This document shows, in pieces, positions 1 through 5,799 of a stretch of DNA of 7,653 bases. The position numbers were made by a program, and so were the translations under genes. Source of the DNA: an uncultured Rhodospirillaceae bacterium (GTDB taxonomy: Bacteria > Pseudomonadota > Alphaproteobacteria > Rhodospirillales > UBA2165); the NCBI GenBank assembly GCA_913054205.1, contig CAJXJM010000111.1, positions 1-7,653 of the forward strand, read 5' to 3'. Under the pieces are notes generated by a model. It was not told where the DNA came from, ran no database searches, and saw only the letters and a program-made list of their open reading frames with translations. The stretch's first letter is position 1; each line of letters opens with the position of its first letter.

Positions 1-142
1 GCTCAACAACAGCTACGTCGGCTTCTACAACAGGTGCCGGAGCAGCCGTCTCTTCGCCCGCTTCAGCCGGCGCCGCAGCTTCAGCCGCAGCAGCCGCTAC
101 AGCTTCACCCAAATCTTCGAGGGTTTTCTTTTCTTCAGCCAC
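1..142 (-). CDS. rpsI: 30S ribosomal protein S9, N-terminal part (runs off window)
   Basis: Component of the small ribosomal subunit. Only the first 47 codons are inside the window. The frame opens with GTG at 142-140, two bases after the rplM stop, and reads MAEEKKTLEDLGEA followed by an Ala/Glu/Pro-rich stretch (AAAAAEAAAPAEAGEE). This is the acidic low-complexity N-terminal extension seen on many alphaproteobacterial S9 proteins, ahead of the conserved core, which lies outside the window. A good Shine-Dalgarno (GGGAG, 156-152 on the minus strand) sits 9 bases upstream, inside the end of rplM, so GTG is the supported start. The identity rests on the extension plus the standard rplM-rpsI order; no S9 core motif is visible. 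The product is too short here to judge integrity. Confidence 0.88.
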   Translation of the reverse strand, partial: MAEEKKTLEDLGEAVAAAAAEAAAPAEAGEETAAPAPVVEADVAVVE

Positions 143-144
143 AA

Positions 145-633
145 TTAGGCACTCCCTTTAATACTGTCTGGACGAACAATGGAATTTTTCGGGTTCATCG
201 CAGCGATATCCATAGCTGCTGGGTTTTGCGCTTCATGCGGATGTTCGCTACCCGCATAAACATGCAGCTTTTTCATTTGCTGCCGGCCCAGTGGGTTACG
301 CGTGATCATGCGTTCAATCGCTTTGATCACGACACGCTCCGGATGATCGCCATCAAGAATTTTGTCAGCCGTCCGGCTTTTGATGCCGCCCGGATAACCG
401 GTGTGCCAATAATATGTTTTGTCAGCGCGCTTATTACCGGTGAGGCCAACTTTCTCAGCGTTCACAATGATAATATTGTCACCACAATCAATATGAGGCG
501 TAAAGGTGGGTTTATGTTTTCCGCGTAGGCGCATCGCAACAATGCTTGCCATGCGGCCAAGAACCAAACCTTCTGCGTCAATCACGAACCACTCGCGTTC
601 GACTTCGGCCGGTTTTTGTGAATATGTCTTCAT
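145..633 (-). CDS. rplM: 50S ribosomal protein L13
   Basis: Large-subunit ribosomal protein, 162 residues. The N-terminus [20 protein letters not shown] is the standard alphaproteobacterial L13 opening. Other family landmarks are [16 protein letters not shown] (26-41), [15 protein letters not shown] (47-61), [12 protein letters not shown] (74-85), [11 protein letters not shown] (107-117) and [16 protein letters not shown] (123-138). The frame stays open upstream to a GTG at 666. The ATG at 633 is chosen because homologues start with MKTYS and because the GAAGG next to the GTG is too close to serve it. No strong Shine-Dalgarno precedes ATG 633. The C-terminus runs about ten residues past the usual AAMNPKN end ([12 protein letters not shown]). 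It forms an operon with rpsI, two bases apart, and is probably driven by the promoter at 698-725. Confidence 0.97.
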   Translation of the reverse strand: MKTYSQKPAEVEREWFVIDAEGLVLGRMASIVAMRLRGKHKPTFTPHIDCGDNIIIVNAEKVGLTGNKRADKTYYWHTGYPGGIKSRTADKILDGDHPERVVIKAIERMITRNPLGRQQMKKLHVYAGSEHPHEAQNPAAMDIAAMNPKNSIVRPDSIKGSA

Positions 634-658
634 TTCGAATCCAATCTCAAAATAATCT

Positions 659-684
659 AACGACACCCTTCAATAGGTGCCGTC
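659..684 (-). promoter_or_regulatory. Hairpin in the rplM 5' leader
   Basis: Read as minus-strand RNA, GACGGCACC (684-676) pairs with GGUGUCGUU (667-659) around the 8-base loop UAUUGAAG. This gives nine pairs, two of them G-U. If the promoter call is right, it starts about seven bases into the transcript and ends about 25 bases before the start codon. E. coli L13 is reported to repress its own mRNA through the rplM leader, so this is a reasonable place for an autoregulatory site. Neither structure nor function is demonstrated here. Confidence 0.4.
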
Positions 685-697
685 AATTTCGGAGCGG

Positions 698-725
698 AGT
701 ATGCCAGGAAACTTTACCTAGTCAA
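698..725 (-). promoter_or_regulatory. Probable sigma70-type promoter of rplM-rpsI
   Basis: On the minus strand, TTGACT (725-720) matches the -35 consensus at five of six positions. It is separated by 16 bases from CATACT (703-698), four of six to TATAAT; reading the -10 as ATACTC gives a 17-base gap. Transcription would begin near 691, giving a leader of about 58 bases before the ATG at 633. Assigned by eye only. Confidence 0.55.
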
Positions 726-744
726 TGCAATATATTAACTTATT

Positions 745-760
745 ATTGTTTAGAAACAAT
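745..760. promoter_or_regulatory. Perfect 16-bp palindrome, candidate operator
   Basis: ATTGTTTAGAAACAAT: 7-bp arms (745-751 and 754-760) around a two-base AG centre. It lies 20 bp behind the rplM -35 and 15 bp ahead of the TATAAT at 776-781, so it covers the place where that plus-strand promoter would have its -35. The symmetry and position suit a dimeric repressor or activator. It does not match the FNR, LexA or Fur consensus, and I cannot name the regulator. Confidence 0.4.
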
Positions 761-775
761 GACTTACATGAACGG

Positions 776-781
776 TATAAT
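776..781 (+). promoter_or_regulatory. Candidate -10 element upstream of the crotonase gene
   Basis: A consensus TATAAT on the plus strand. The best -35 at 17-bp spacing is poor (GAAACA, 753-758) and is part of the palindrome at 745-760, as expected of a promoter that needs an activator. A start near 788 would leave a long leader of about 145 bases before ATG 933. AT-rich background makes chance occurrence possible. Confidence 0.3.
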
Positions 782-932
782 ATTACCACACTAATTCTGG
801 CTAAACTGATGTTAATGTGGCAATTACGATCATGGAAATGTGGAATTTATCTATTGCGAAAGCAGTGTCAATCACGGCACTCTTATCCTCGCTTGAAAAT
901 AAAATCAAAACCAGAGCCCGAGGAAACACCGT

Positions 933-1724
933 ATGACGGCCAGCCATAATGAATCGATCCTCCTGCGCGAAGACACCCATGGCATTACCACGCTAACGCT
1001 TAATCGCCCCGAAAAGCGGAACGCAATGTCGACCGAGCTCATTTCCGAACTCCAAAACGCCTTCGATACGATCGCAAAAGATAAGTCTGTCAAAGTCATC
1101 ATACTTGCCGGCAATGGTCCGGGCTTCAGCTCCGGGCATGACTTAAATGAAATTCGAGGCGATTCCAGCTATGAGGCTATCCACGCATTGTTCAAACAAT
1201 GTAGCGACATGATGATCTCGATGAAAAAACAGCCTCAACCGATTATCGCGCGCGTCCATGGAATCGCCATGGCGGCGGGCTGTCAGCTGATGGCAAATTG
1301 TGACCTCGCGGTTGCGGTAGAAGAAGCCCGATTTGCAGTCCCCGGCGTCACCAATGGCTTGTTTTGTTCAACGCCAGCCGTCGCTTTAAGCCGGGCTGCC
1401 GGCGCCAAACATACAATGGAGATGCTGCTGATGGGTGAGCTATTCAGTGCCGAGGATGCTTTACGCTTTGGACTGATTAACAAGATTGTCAAACCGGAAG
1501 AGCTCGATGATGCAGTGATGGCATATGCCGAAAGCATTGCCAGCCGCTCGACGCTGACGATGTCGATGGGTAAACCCGCCTTTTATGAGCAGCTCGACAT
1601 GGATTTAGAGACCGCCTATGCCTACACCACAGAAGTGATGGCCAAAAACATGCAGGAATACGATGCCCAGGAAGGCATTGACGCCTTTTTGGAAAAGCGT
1701 GAGCCGGTGTGGCGTGGTCGCTAG
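933..1724 (+). CDS. Enoyl-CoA hydratase/isomerase family protein, ECHDC3-like
   Basis: Crotonase-fold protein of 263 residues, full length and probably cytoplasmic. ATG 933 is preceded by GAGGAA (920-925) seven bases away. Seen: LNRPEKRNAMS (23-33), the first oxyanion-hole segment GFSSGHDL (64-71), the second HGIAMAAGCQL (109-119), CDLAVA (123-128) and GLFCSTPAVALSR (142-154). The C-terminal signatures are GKPAFYEQL (213-221) and QEGIDAFLEKREPVW (246-260). The GFSSGHDL, GLFCSTP and QEGIxAFLxKRxPVW patterns are those of the ECHDC3 branch. Both catalytic glutamates of classical enoyl-CoA hydratase are replaced: Gln118 in GCQL and Gly138 in VPGV. Standard syn-hydration of 2-enoyl-CoA is therefore doubtful. 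An acyl-CoA-binding role or a different crotonase reaction is likelier, but the substrate is unknown. It is followed 19 bases later by a CoA-binding protein gene, probably in one transcript. Confidence 0.93.
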   Translation: MTASHNESILLREDTHGITTLTLNRPEKRNAMSTELISELQNAFDTIAKDKSVKVIILAGNGPGFSSGHDLNEIRGDSSYEAIHALFKQCSDMMISMKKQPQPIIARVHGIAMAAGCQLMANCDLAVAVEEARFAVPGVTNGLFCSTPAVALSRAAGAKHTMEMLLMGELFSAEDALRFGLINKIVKPEELDDAVMAYAESIASRSTLTMSMGKPAFYEQLDMDLETAYAYTTEVMAKNMQEYDAQEGIDAFLEKREPVWRGR

Positions 1725-1743
1725 TTGGGCCACAACAAATACT

Positions 1744-2196
1744 ATGGAACCGCTCATCTATTCTGACGATTATATTGCTGGCATTTTCAAACGCGTGAAA
1801 ACAATCGCCATAATCGGTGCCAGCCCAAAACCACATCGCGCCAGTCACCGTGTCATGAAATTTCTGCAAGAGAGAGGCTACCGGGTGATCCCAGTCAACA
1901 CACGTAAAAATGACGGCTTCATTCACGGCGAGAAAGTCTACAATAGTCTGGCAGATATTCCGGATGACTTTCAGATGGTCGATATCTTTCGCAACATTGA
2001 GAGAGCGATTGATATCACCGATGAAGCGATTGCGCTTTTGGCAGCAAAAAGTATCGAAACGATCTGGATGCAGCTTGAAATTCGCGATGACGCCGCAGCG
2101 ACGCGTGCCGAAGACGCCGGCATTCAAATGGTTATGGATCGCTGCCCCGCCATTGAGATCAGGCGCCTCGTGGGATCGGGGCACCTACCCACTTAA
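1744..2196 (+). CDS. CoA-binding protein, YccU-like
   Basis: Rossmann-fold CoA-binding domain protein of 150 residues, the usual size for this single-domain family, related to the N-terminal domain of succinyl-CoA synthetase alpha. Seen: VKTIAIIGASPKPHRASHRV (18-37), with the Gly-Ala-Ser phosphate-binding turn; GYRVIPVNTRKN (45-56), where the family often has VNP; VYNSLADIP (65-73); IETIWMQLEIR (104-114); and MDRCPAIEI (131-139). The open frame extends back to 1663 inside the crotonase gene. ATG 1744 is chosen because homologues begin shortly before DDYIxGI. No clear Shine-Dalgarno precedes it, and only 19 bases separate it from the upstream stop, so translational coupling is likely. The physiological role of this family is poorly defined, although the crotonase neighbour fits acyl-CoA handling. 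Confidence 0.92.
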   Translation: MEPLIYSDDYIAGIFKRVKTIAIIGASPKPHRASHRVMKFLQERGYRVIPVNTRKNDGFIHGEKVYNSLADIPDDFQMVDIFRNIERAIDITDEAIALLAAKSIETIWMQLEIRDDAAATRAEDAGIQMVMDRCPAIEIRRLVGSGHLPT

Positions 2197-2268
2197 TCGG
2201 AGACATAGACGCAGCCGTTTTAATTCATCACGAATACCATTATACTAAACACAATCGGGGGTTCGGGT
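2197..2268. other. Short gap before the broken channel gene
   Basis: Seventy-two bases with no hairpin that would qualify as a terminator for the crotonase/CoA-binding unit. TATACT at 2241-2246 is a fair -10 for the channel gene, with only a weak TTTTAA (2218-2223) at 17 bp. A GGGGG run (2257-2261) lies just ahead of the TTG start. Confidence 0.35.
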
Positions 2269-2881
2269 TTGCTAAAACGGCGCACACATGAGTTTCTAGA
2301 GCTATCGATTCCGGGCGACCGTTTCGGCTATATCTTTGATCGCTTTATGATGGTGCTCATTCTCCTGAACGTCACGGCAATTGTTTGGAGACCGTGCCTT
2401 CCATTCATGCCGGCAATAAAGATTTATTTTTTTTGCCTTCGAAGTATTCTCCGTCGCGATATTTACAGTGGAATATTTGCTGCGGGTATGGTCTTGCACT
2501 GAAGATAAAGCAAATGACTATTCCAATCCAATCACTGGTCGATTGAAATATATTTTCTCGCCGATGGCTATCATTGACTTGATTGCTTTCTTGCCTTTCT
2601 ACCTCAGCACCTTCTTTGCCATCGACTTACGACTGCTTAGAATTTTCAGGCTTTTGCGATTGCTCAAGCTCACCCGGTACTCACCGGCCTGCTGGTCATA
2701 TGGGCTGTCATCCAAAATCAATCGCGCGCGCTGACAGCAGCTGTTTTTATTATGGTGACGGCACTTCTTTTCACTTCTTCATTCATTTTTCTATTCGAAC
2801 ACGAAGCCCAGCCAGATAAATTCGGCAGCATTCCAGAATCCATGTGGTGGAGTATCGCTACTTTAACCACGGTCGGTTATT
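2269..2881 (+). pseudogene. Remnant of a voltage-gated-type potassium channel
   Basis: Once three shifts are bridged, this reads as a bacterial 6-TM K+ channel. Frame one starts TTG 2269 (LLKRRTHEFLELSIPGDRFGYIFDRF, S1 up to VTAIV). Near 2386 it slips by one base into ETVPSIHAGNKDLFF. At the eight-T run (about 2427-2434) it slips again into AFEVFSVAIFTVEYLLRVWSC, FSPMAIIDLIAFLPFYL and the S4-like RLLRIFRLLRLLKLTRYSP. At 2687-2690 a third slip leads to LLVIWAVIQNQSRAL, FIMVTALLFTSSFIFLFEHEAQP and the pore helix SMWWSIATLTTVGY. All three are consistent with loss of one base, although +2 at the T-run is equally possible. The reading ends at TVGY: the GD of the TVGYGD filter, S6 and the tail are gone. 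The continuing sequence belongs to the opposite-strand TPR gene. No functional channel can be made. Confidence 0.9.
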
Positions 2882-3283
2882 GGCAGCCGCCAGCGCTTCA
2901 CCATGGCGATTGGCAAGAGATAAAGCAAAAGACATTCGGCACGTCAGATATTCATCGCCCGGGCTCATGACCAAGGCGCGCTCAAGGGTTTTGATCGCCG
3001 CGCCATATCTCGCCGCATGCGCCATAGATTTAGCCGAGGATTCAAATGCTTTGAGCAAATTACTGGTGAAATCGCCGCGCTCGGGATCGATCTCATGGGC
3101 GTGCGCAAACAGCTCGACCGCCTCATCAAAACGCTCTTGCTGAACGCAAATCAGACCGAGTCCATTGAGGGCATCAGGGTTTTCAGGCTGCGTTGCTAGA
3201 ATCTTGCGTGCCAGTTTTTCCGCCTCATCAAGGCGCTCAGCCAGAACGTTGTGTTTATCCGGACTATCGACGTCAGCGACCAT
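2858..3283 (-). CDS. TPR-repeat protein, 3' end lost at a rearrangement junction
   Basis: The reading frame holds 141 codons and encodes tetratricopeptide helices, normally a protein-protein interaction scaffold. Clear units: RLDEAEKLARKILATQPENP (17-36), then DALNGLGLICVQQERFDEAVELFAHAHEIDPE (37-68). Less regular repeats follow around 70-105 and 106-136. ATG 3283 has GAGG six to seven bases upstream and lies 14 bases after the kdsC stop, so it is the third gene of a kdsB-kdsC-TPR unit. There is no signal peptide. The end is abnormal: after GEALAAAN (128-135) the last residues NRPWLK and the TAG are the antisense of the truncated channel gene. The original protein was therefore longer. In some LPS loci TPRs are joined to glycosyltransferases, but nothing here shows that this one was. 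Confidence 0.8.
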   Translation of the reverse strand: MVADVDSPDKHNVLAERLDEAEKLARKILATQPENPDALNGLGLICVQQERFDEAVELFAHAHEIDPERGDFTSNLLKAFESSAKSMAHAARYGAAIKTLERALVMSPGDEYLTCRMSFALSLANRHGEALAAANNRPWLK

Positions 3284-3297
3284 CCATCACCTCGGCA

Positions 3298-3810
3298 CTA
3301 GATCGCATTTTTAGCCGCAACAATCAGATCGCAAATTTCGCGCACCGCGCCCTCACCACCATTTTTTTTGGTCACGAACAAAGCGGCCGAAATCGCTTCA
3401 TCCGTCGCATCTGCAACCGTCATCGGACAGCCAACAGCCTCTAAGACAGGAAGGTCATTGAGATCATCTCCAACATGACCAACCTGGTCGAGATCAATCC
3501 CCATGTCATCGCAAATACGCACCAGCGTCGATAATTTGTCTTCGCATTCAAGAAACACGTGATCGACGCCGAGGCGTTGACCACGGTGGGCAATGGAGGG
3601 CGTTGAACTCGCCGTAATAATGGCGATTTTAACGCCGGCGGCCTGGGCCCGCTTCATGCCCATCCCGTCTTTGACGTTGAATTTGCGAAGTTCCTCGCCA
3701 CCGTCAGTGTAATAGAGACCGCCATCCGTCAACACGCCATCTGTATCAAGCGACAATAGCTTTAATCCAGCAAGACGTTCCATAAACTGTTGTTCTGTTA
3801 ACTTACTCAC
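3298..3810 (-). CDS. kdsC: 3-deoxy-D-manno-octulosonate 8-phosphate phosphatase (HAD family)
   Basis: Hydrolyses Kdo-8-phosphate to Kdo and phosphate, a cytoplasmic step of lipopolysaccharide core synthesis. It has 170 residues, the usual length for this capless class C0 HAD phosphatase. Motif I is LDTDGVLTDGG (21-31), with nucleophile Asp22 and acid/base Asp24. The lid-like segment is GEELRKFNVKDGMGMKRA (38-55). Motif II is IITASS (64-69), Lys92 is in EDK, and motif IV is VGDDLNDLPVL (113-123), with Mg2+-binding aspartates. The tail GGEGAVREICDLI (151-163) is diagnostic of KdsC. Motif II is unusual: most KdsC proteins have ITGR where this one has ITAS. The GTG start overlaps the kdsB stop as GTGA, indicating translational coupling. 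A related sugar-phosphate phosphatase is possible in principle, but the kdsB neighbour strongly favours KdsC. Confidence 0.93.
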   Translation of the reverse strand: MSKLTEQQFMERLAGLKLLSLDTDGVLTDGGLYYTDGGEELRKFNVKDGMGMKRAQAAGVKIAIITASSTPSIAHRGQRLGVDHVFLECEDKLSTLVRICDDMGIDLDQVGHVGDDLNDLPVLEAVGCPMTVADATDEAISAALFVTKKNGGEGAVREICDLIVAAKNAI

Positions 3811-4538
3811 GTTTTTGCCCCCAATATCGCCTCAACCTCAGCCAAATCTTCCGGCGTATCCACACCGATGGAACCCGGCGCGACTGGCACGCAGGCAATG
3901 CGATGGCCGTGCTCAAGATAGCGCATTACTTCAATGCTTTCAGCCCGCTCCACCGGTCCACGTTCCAGCTCAGCAAATAGCAGCAAGGCTTTTCGGGTAA
4001 AGGCATAGAGCCCGACATGAACCGTGCGTTGCATGGTTTCTTCCATTGGATACGGCAGTGGCAGCCGCGAGAATGTCAAAACGCAGCCATCCAGTGTCGG
4101 CACCAAATGCACAACCGACGGATCATCCAACTGTGCATCTGTTGCCTTTTCAATATAGCCGGTTGAAAGCTCAATGCCTTGATCCAACACCTTTAACAAA
4201 CACTCGGTAACCGCATCAATCGTTTCCGGCTCAATTAACGGCTCATCGCCCTGAACATTCACATAAACATCCGCTTCGATTTTTTGAGCAACTTCCGCCA
4301 GGCGGTCACTGCCGGTCGGATGGGTGTCAGCTGTCATCACCACCTCGAGTTCATTGGCGCGGCAATACTCGGCAATGCGTTCGTCATCGGTTGCTATAAT
4401 TGTATCAGTGACGCTTTTAGCTTTTATGGTTTGATCCCACACCCAGTGGATCATTGCCTTACCGGCAATCTCTTTTAACGCTTTGCCGGGAAACCGAGTA
4501 GAAGCCCAGCGCGCGGGAATGACAGCAAGTACTTTCAT
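3807..4538 (-). CDS. kdsB: 3-deoxy-manno-octulosonate cytidylyltransferase (CMP-Kdo synthetase)
   Basis: Activates Kdo with CTP to give CMP-Kdo and pyrophosphate, supplying the Kdo transferase that builds the lipid A-core junction. At 243 residues it is normal for KdsB. Seen: nucleotide-binding IPARWASTRFPGKAL (7-21), IIATDDERI (47-55), HPTGSDRLAE (73-82), VNVQGDEPLI (93-102) with Mg2+-binding Asp98, FSRLPLPYP (156-164), HVGLYAF (174-180), ERAESIEVMRYLEHG (197-211) and GVDTPEDL (225-232). ATG 4538 has AAGGA six bases upstream. It overlaps kdsC by four bases and follows the substrate-binding protein gene by 76 bases with no obvious terminator, so read-through from that gene is possible. Confidence 0.97.
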   Translation of the reverse strand: MKVLAVIPARWASTRFPGKALKEIAGKAMIHWVWDQTIKAKSVTDTIIATDDERIAEYCRANELEVVMTADTHPTGSDRLAEVAQKIEADVYVNVQGDEPLIEPETIDAVTECLLKVLDQGIELSTGYIEKATDAQLDDPSVVHLVPTLDGCVLTFSRLPLPYPMEETMQRTVHVGLYAFTRKALLLFAELERGPVERAESIEVMRYLEHGHRIACVPVAPGSIGVDTPEDLAEVEAILGAKT

Positions 4539-4614
4539 AAATATCCTTTATACAATCTGCTTAATTTATGCCTGTCTCTGCGGCCAGAAGCAACCTAGCG
4601 CGAGCTACGTCCAC

Positions 4615-5799
4615 CTACTCTATCGGCACCCATTCACCACTTTGAATTTCAACCATCCGAAAGGCATTAAAGTCGAGCCCCAGGTGATCCTTGGGTGACA
4701 TTTTGACAACGCCATTGGCACCAACATAACCATTTGTGCTTTCCAAAGCCTGTCTAATTTTTTCGCGGTCAAAACTACCTGCCCGGCGCACGGCCAATGC
4801 ATAAAGCCGTATCGCATCAAAGGCATGTGTCCCGTATACACTAGGCTCCACGTCCCAACGTTTCTTGTAAAGCCGCATATAGCTTTTGAGAATAGATTTA
4901 ATCGGATCATTCGGCGGCAGTTTATCGGCAATTACGATCGGCGGAACCGGCAGCCGCACGCCGTCCGCAGCAGTGCCGGCAAAATCCAGAAAATCCTGGG
5001 TCGCTACACCGTGAGTCTGATAGAGCGTTACCTCAAAGCCAAGTTTCCGAAAGTTCTGAGTGACATAGGCCGGCGAGGAGCCAAACCCAACATTGAGTAC
5101 CGCCTGAACGTTTTTTTTCAATTTGATTCGCTTGAGCGGTTCGACAACACGGCGAGATTGAGCGCGATAAATTTCGTCGGCAATGACATTGATATTAATG
5201 TTCTTCGCGATATCCAGACAATGCGCCCGCATTGAACGGCCAAATCCACCGTCGCCCGAAATGAGACCGAGAAAGCGCACACCGCGTTTTTTCATGTCGC
5301 TCAATATTTTGCCGCAGGCCATGCGATCGGTTTGCGATGTTTTAAATACCCATTTGCGTAAAGGGCTCACCAGTGCCGTAGAACCCGCCAGCGCCAAAAA
5401 TGGGATGCGCGCCTGTTGAATAATCGGCAAAACGGACATCGCCGCTCCCGTCGTTGATCCACCAATTATGGCGTCTACTTTATCGATATCGATTAGGCGC
5501 CTTATCGCGGTCTGCGCCGTTCGAGTATCAATGCCAACATCATAATCAATCAGTTCAACCTTGCGTCCGAGCAACCCACCTTGGAGATTGAGCAGATCAA
5601 TATAGAGCTTTAGCGTCGCCAATGCCGGCGCACCGATAAAGGAGCCTTGCCCCGTGACAGCCAGGAACGATCCGATTCGAACCGTCTTCTGCTGCGCTTG
5701 AACCGGCGCAGCGCTAACAGCCAATCCGCACAAAGCAAAGAATACTGCGGCTAAGAGGCGAATTCTAAATCGCCGAGATTTCGAGAACAAATTCAACAT
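4615..5799 (-). CDS. ABC transporter substrate-binding protein, Peripla_BP_6 (LivJ-type) family
   Basis: Periplasmic ligand-binding protein of 394 residues. It has a Sec signal peptide: basic n-region MLNLFSKSRRFRIR, hydrophobic core LLAAVFFALCGLAVSA and probable cleavage after VQA (33-35); the Cys is not in a lipobox. The mature protein starts KTVRIGSFLAVTGQGSFIG and carries the family pattern of NLQGGLLGRKVELIDYD, IIGGSTTGAAMSVLPI, FLALAGSTALVSP, WVFKTSQTDRM, SGDGGFGRS, YQTHGVATQDF, AADGVRLPVPP, YGTHAFDAIRLY and VKMSPKDHLGLDFNAF. It resembles binding proteins for branched-chain amino acids and aromatic or carboxylate compounds; the ligand cannot be read. The frame is open to TTG 5913. ATG 5799 is chosen because the signal peptide then begins properly, although no Shine-Dalgarno precedes it. 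No permease or ATPase gene adjoins it. It is divergent from a broken sensor kinase. Confidence 0.92.
   Translation of the reverse strand: MLNLFSKSRRFRIRLLAAVFFALCGLAVSAAPVQAQQKTVRIGSFLAVTGQGSFIGAPALATLKLYIDLLNLQGGLLGRKVELIDYDVGIDTRTAQTAIRRLIDIDKVDAIIGGSTTGAAMSVLPIIQQARIPFLALAGSTALVSPLRKWVFKTSQTDRMACGKILSDMKKRGVRFLGLISGDGGFGRSMRAHCLDIAKNININVIADEIYRAQSRRVVEPLKRIKLKKNVQAVLNVGFGSSPAYVTQNFRKLGFEVTLYQTHGVATQDFLDFAGTAADGVRLPVPPIVIADKLPPNDPIKSILKSYMRLYKKRWDVEPSVYGTHAFDAIRLYALAVRRAGSFDREKIRQALESTNGYVGANGVVKMSPKDHLGLDFNAFRMVEIQSGEWVPIE

Larger units (their letters stand above)
634..932. other. Divergent intergenic region between rplM and the crotonase gene
   Basis: Roughly 300 bases without a supported gene. 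The half nearest rplM holds its likely promoter and a leader hairpin. The middle is very AT-rich (720-800) and holds a perfect palindrome at 745-760 and a consensus TATAAT at 776-781 facing the crotonase gene. From about 790 to 915 I see no stem-loop or recognisable motif. Open frames crossing the region on the plus strand have no family resemblance and overlap the regulatory elements, so I do not call them genes. Confidence 0.7.

Noticed and set aside
34..528. Plus-strand open frame of 164 codons
   Set aside because: It lies antisense to rplM and rpsI, both with clear family features on the minus strand, and its Pro/Gln-rich product is the complement of the Ala/Glu-rich S9 extension.
546..949. 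Plus-strand open frames across the rplM-crotonase gap
   Set aside because: No family resemblance, no good ribosome site, and overlap with the rplM start, promoter elements and the crotonase start. Treated as non-coding.
1489..2184. Long minus-strand open frame (231 codons)
   Set aside because: Antisense shadow of the CoA-binding and crotonase genes; the composition is not that of a real protein family.
4539..4614. Possible terminator or dedicated promoter between the substrate-binding protein gene and kdsB
   Set aside because: Only 4-bp stems without a T-run are present (TAGC/GCTA, TCTG/CAGA). The TATAAA at 4552-4547 is too close to ATG 4538 to coexist with its clear AAGGA ribosome site.
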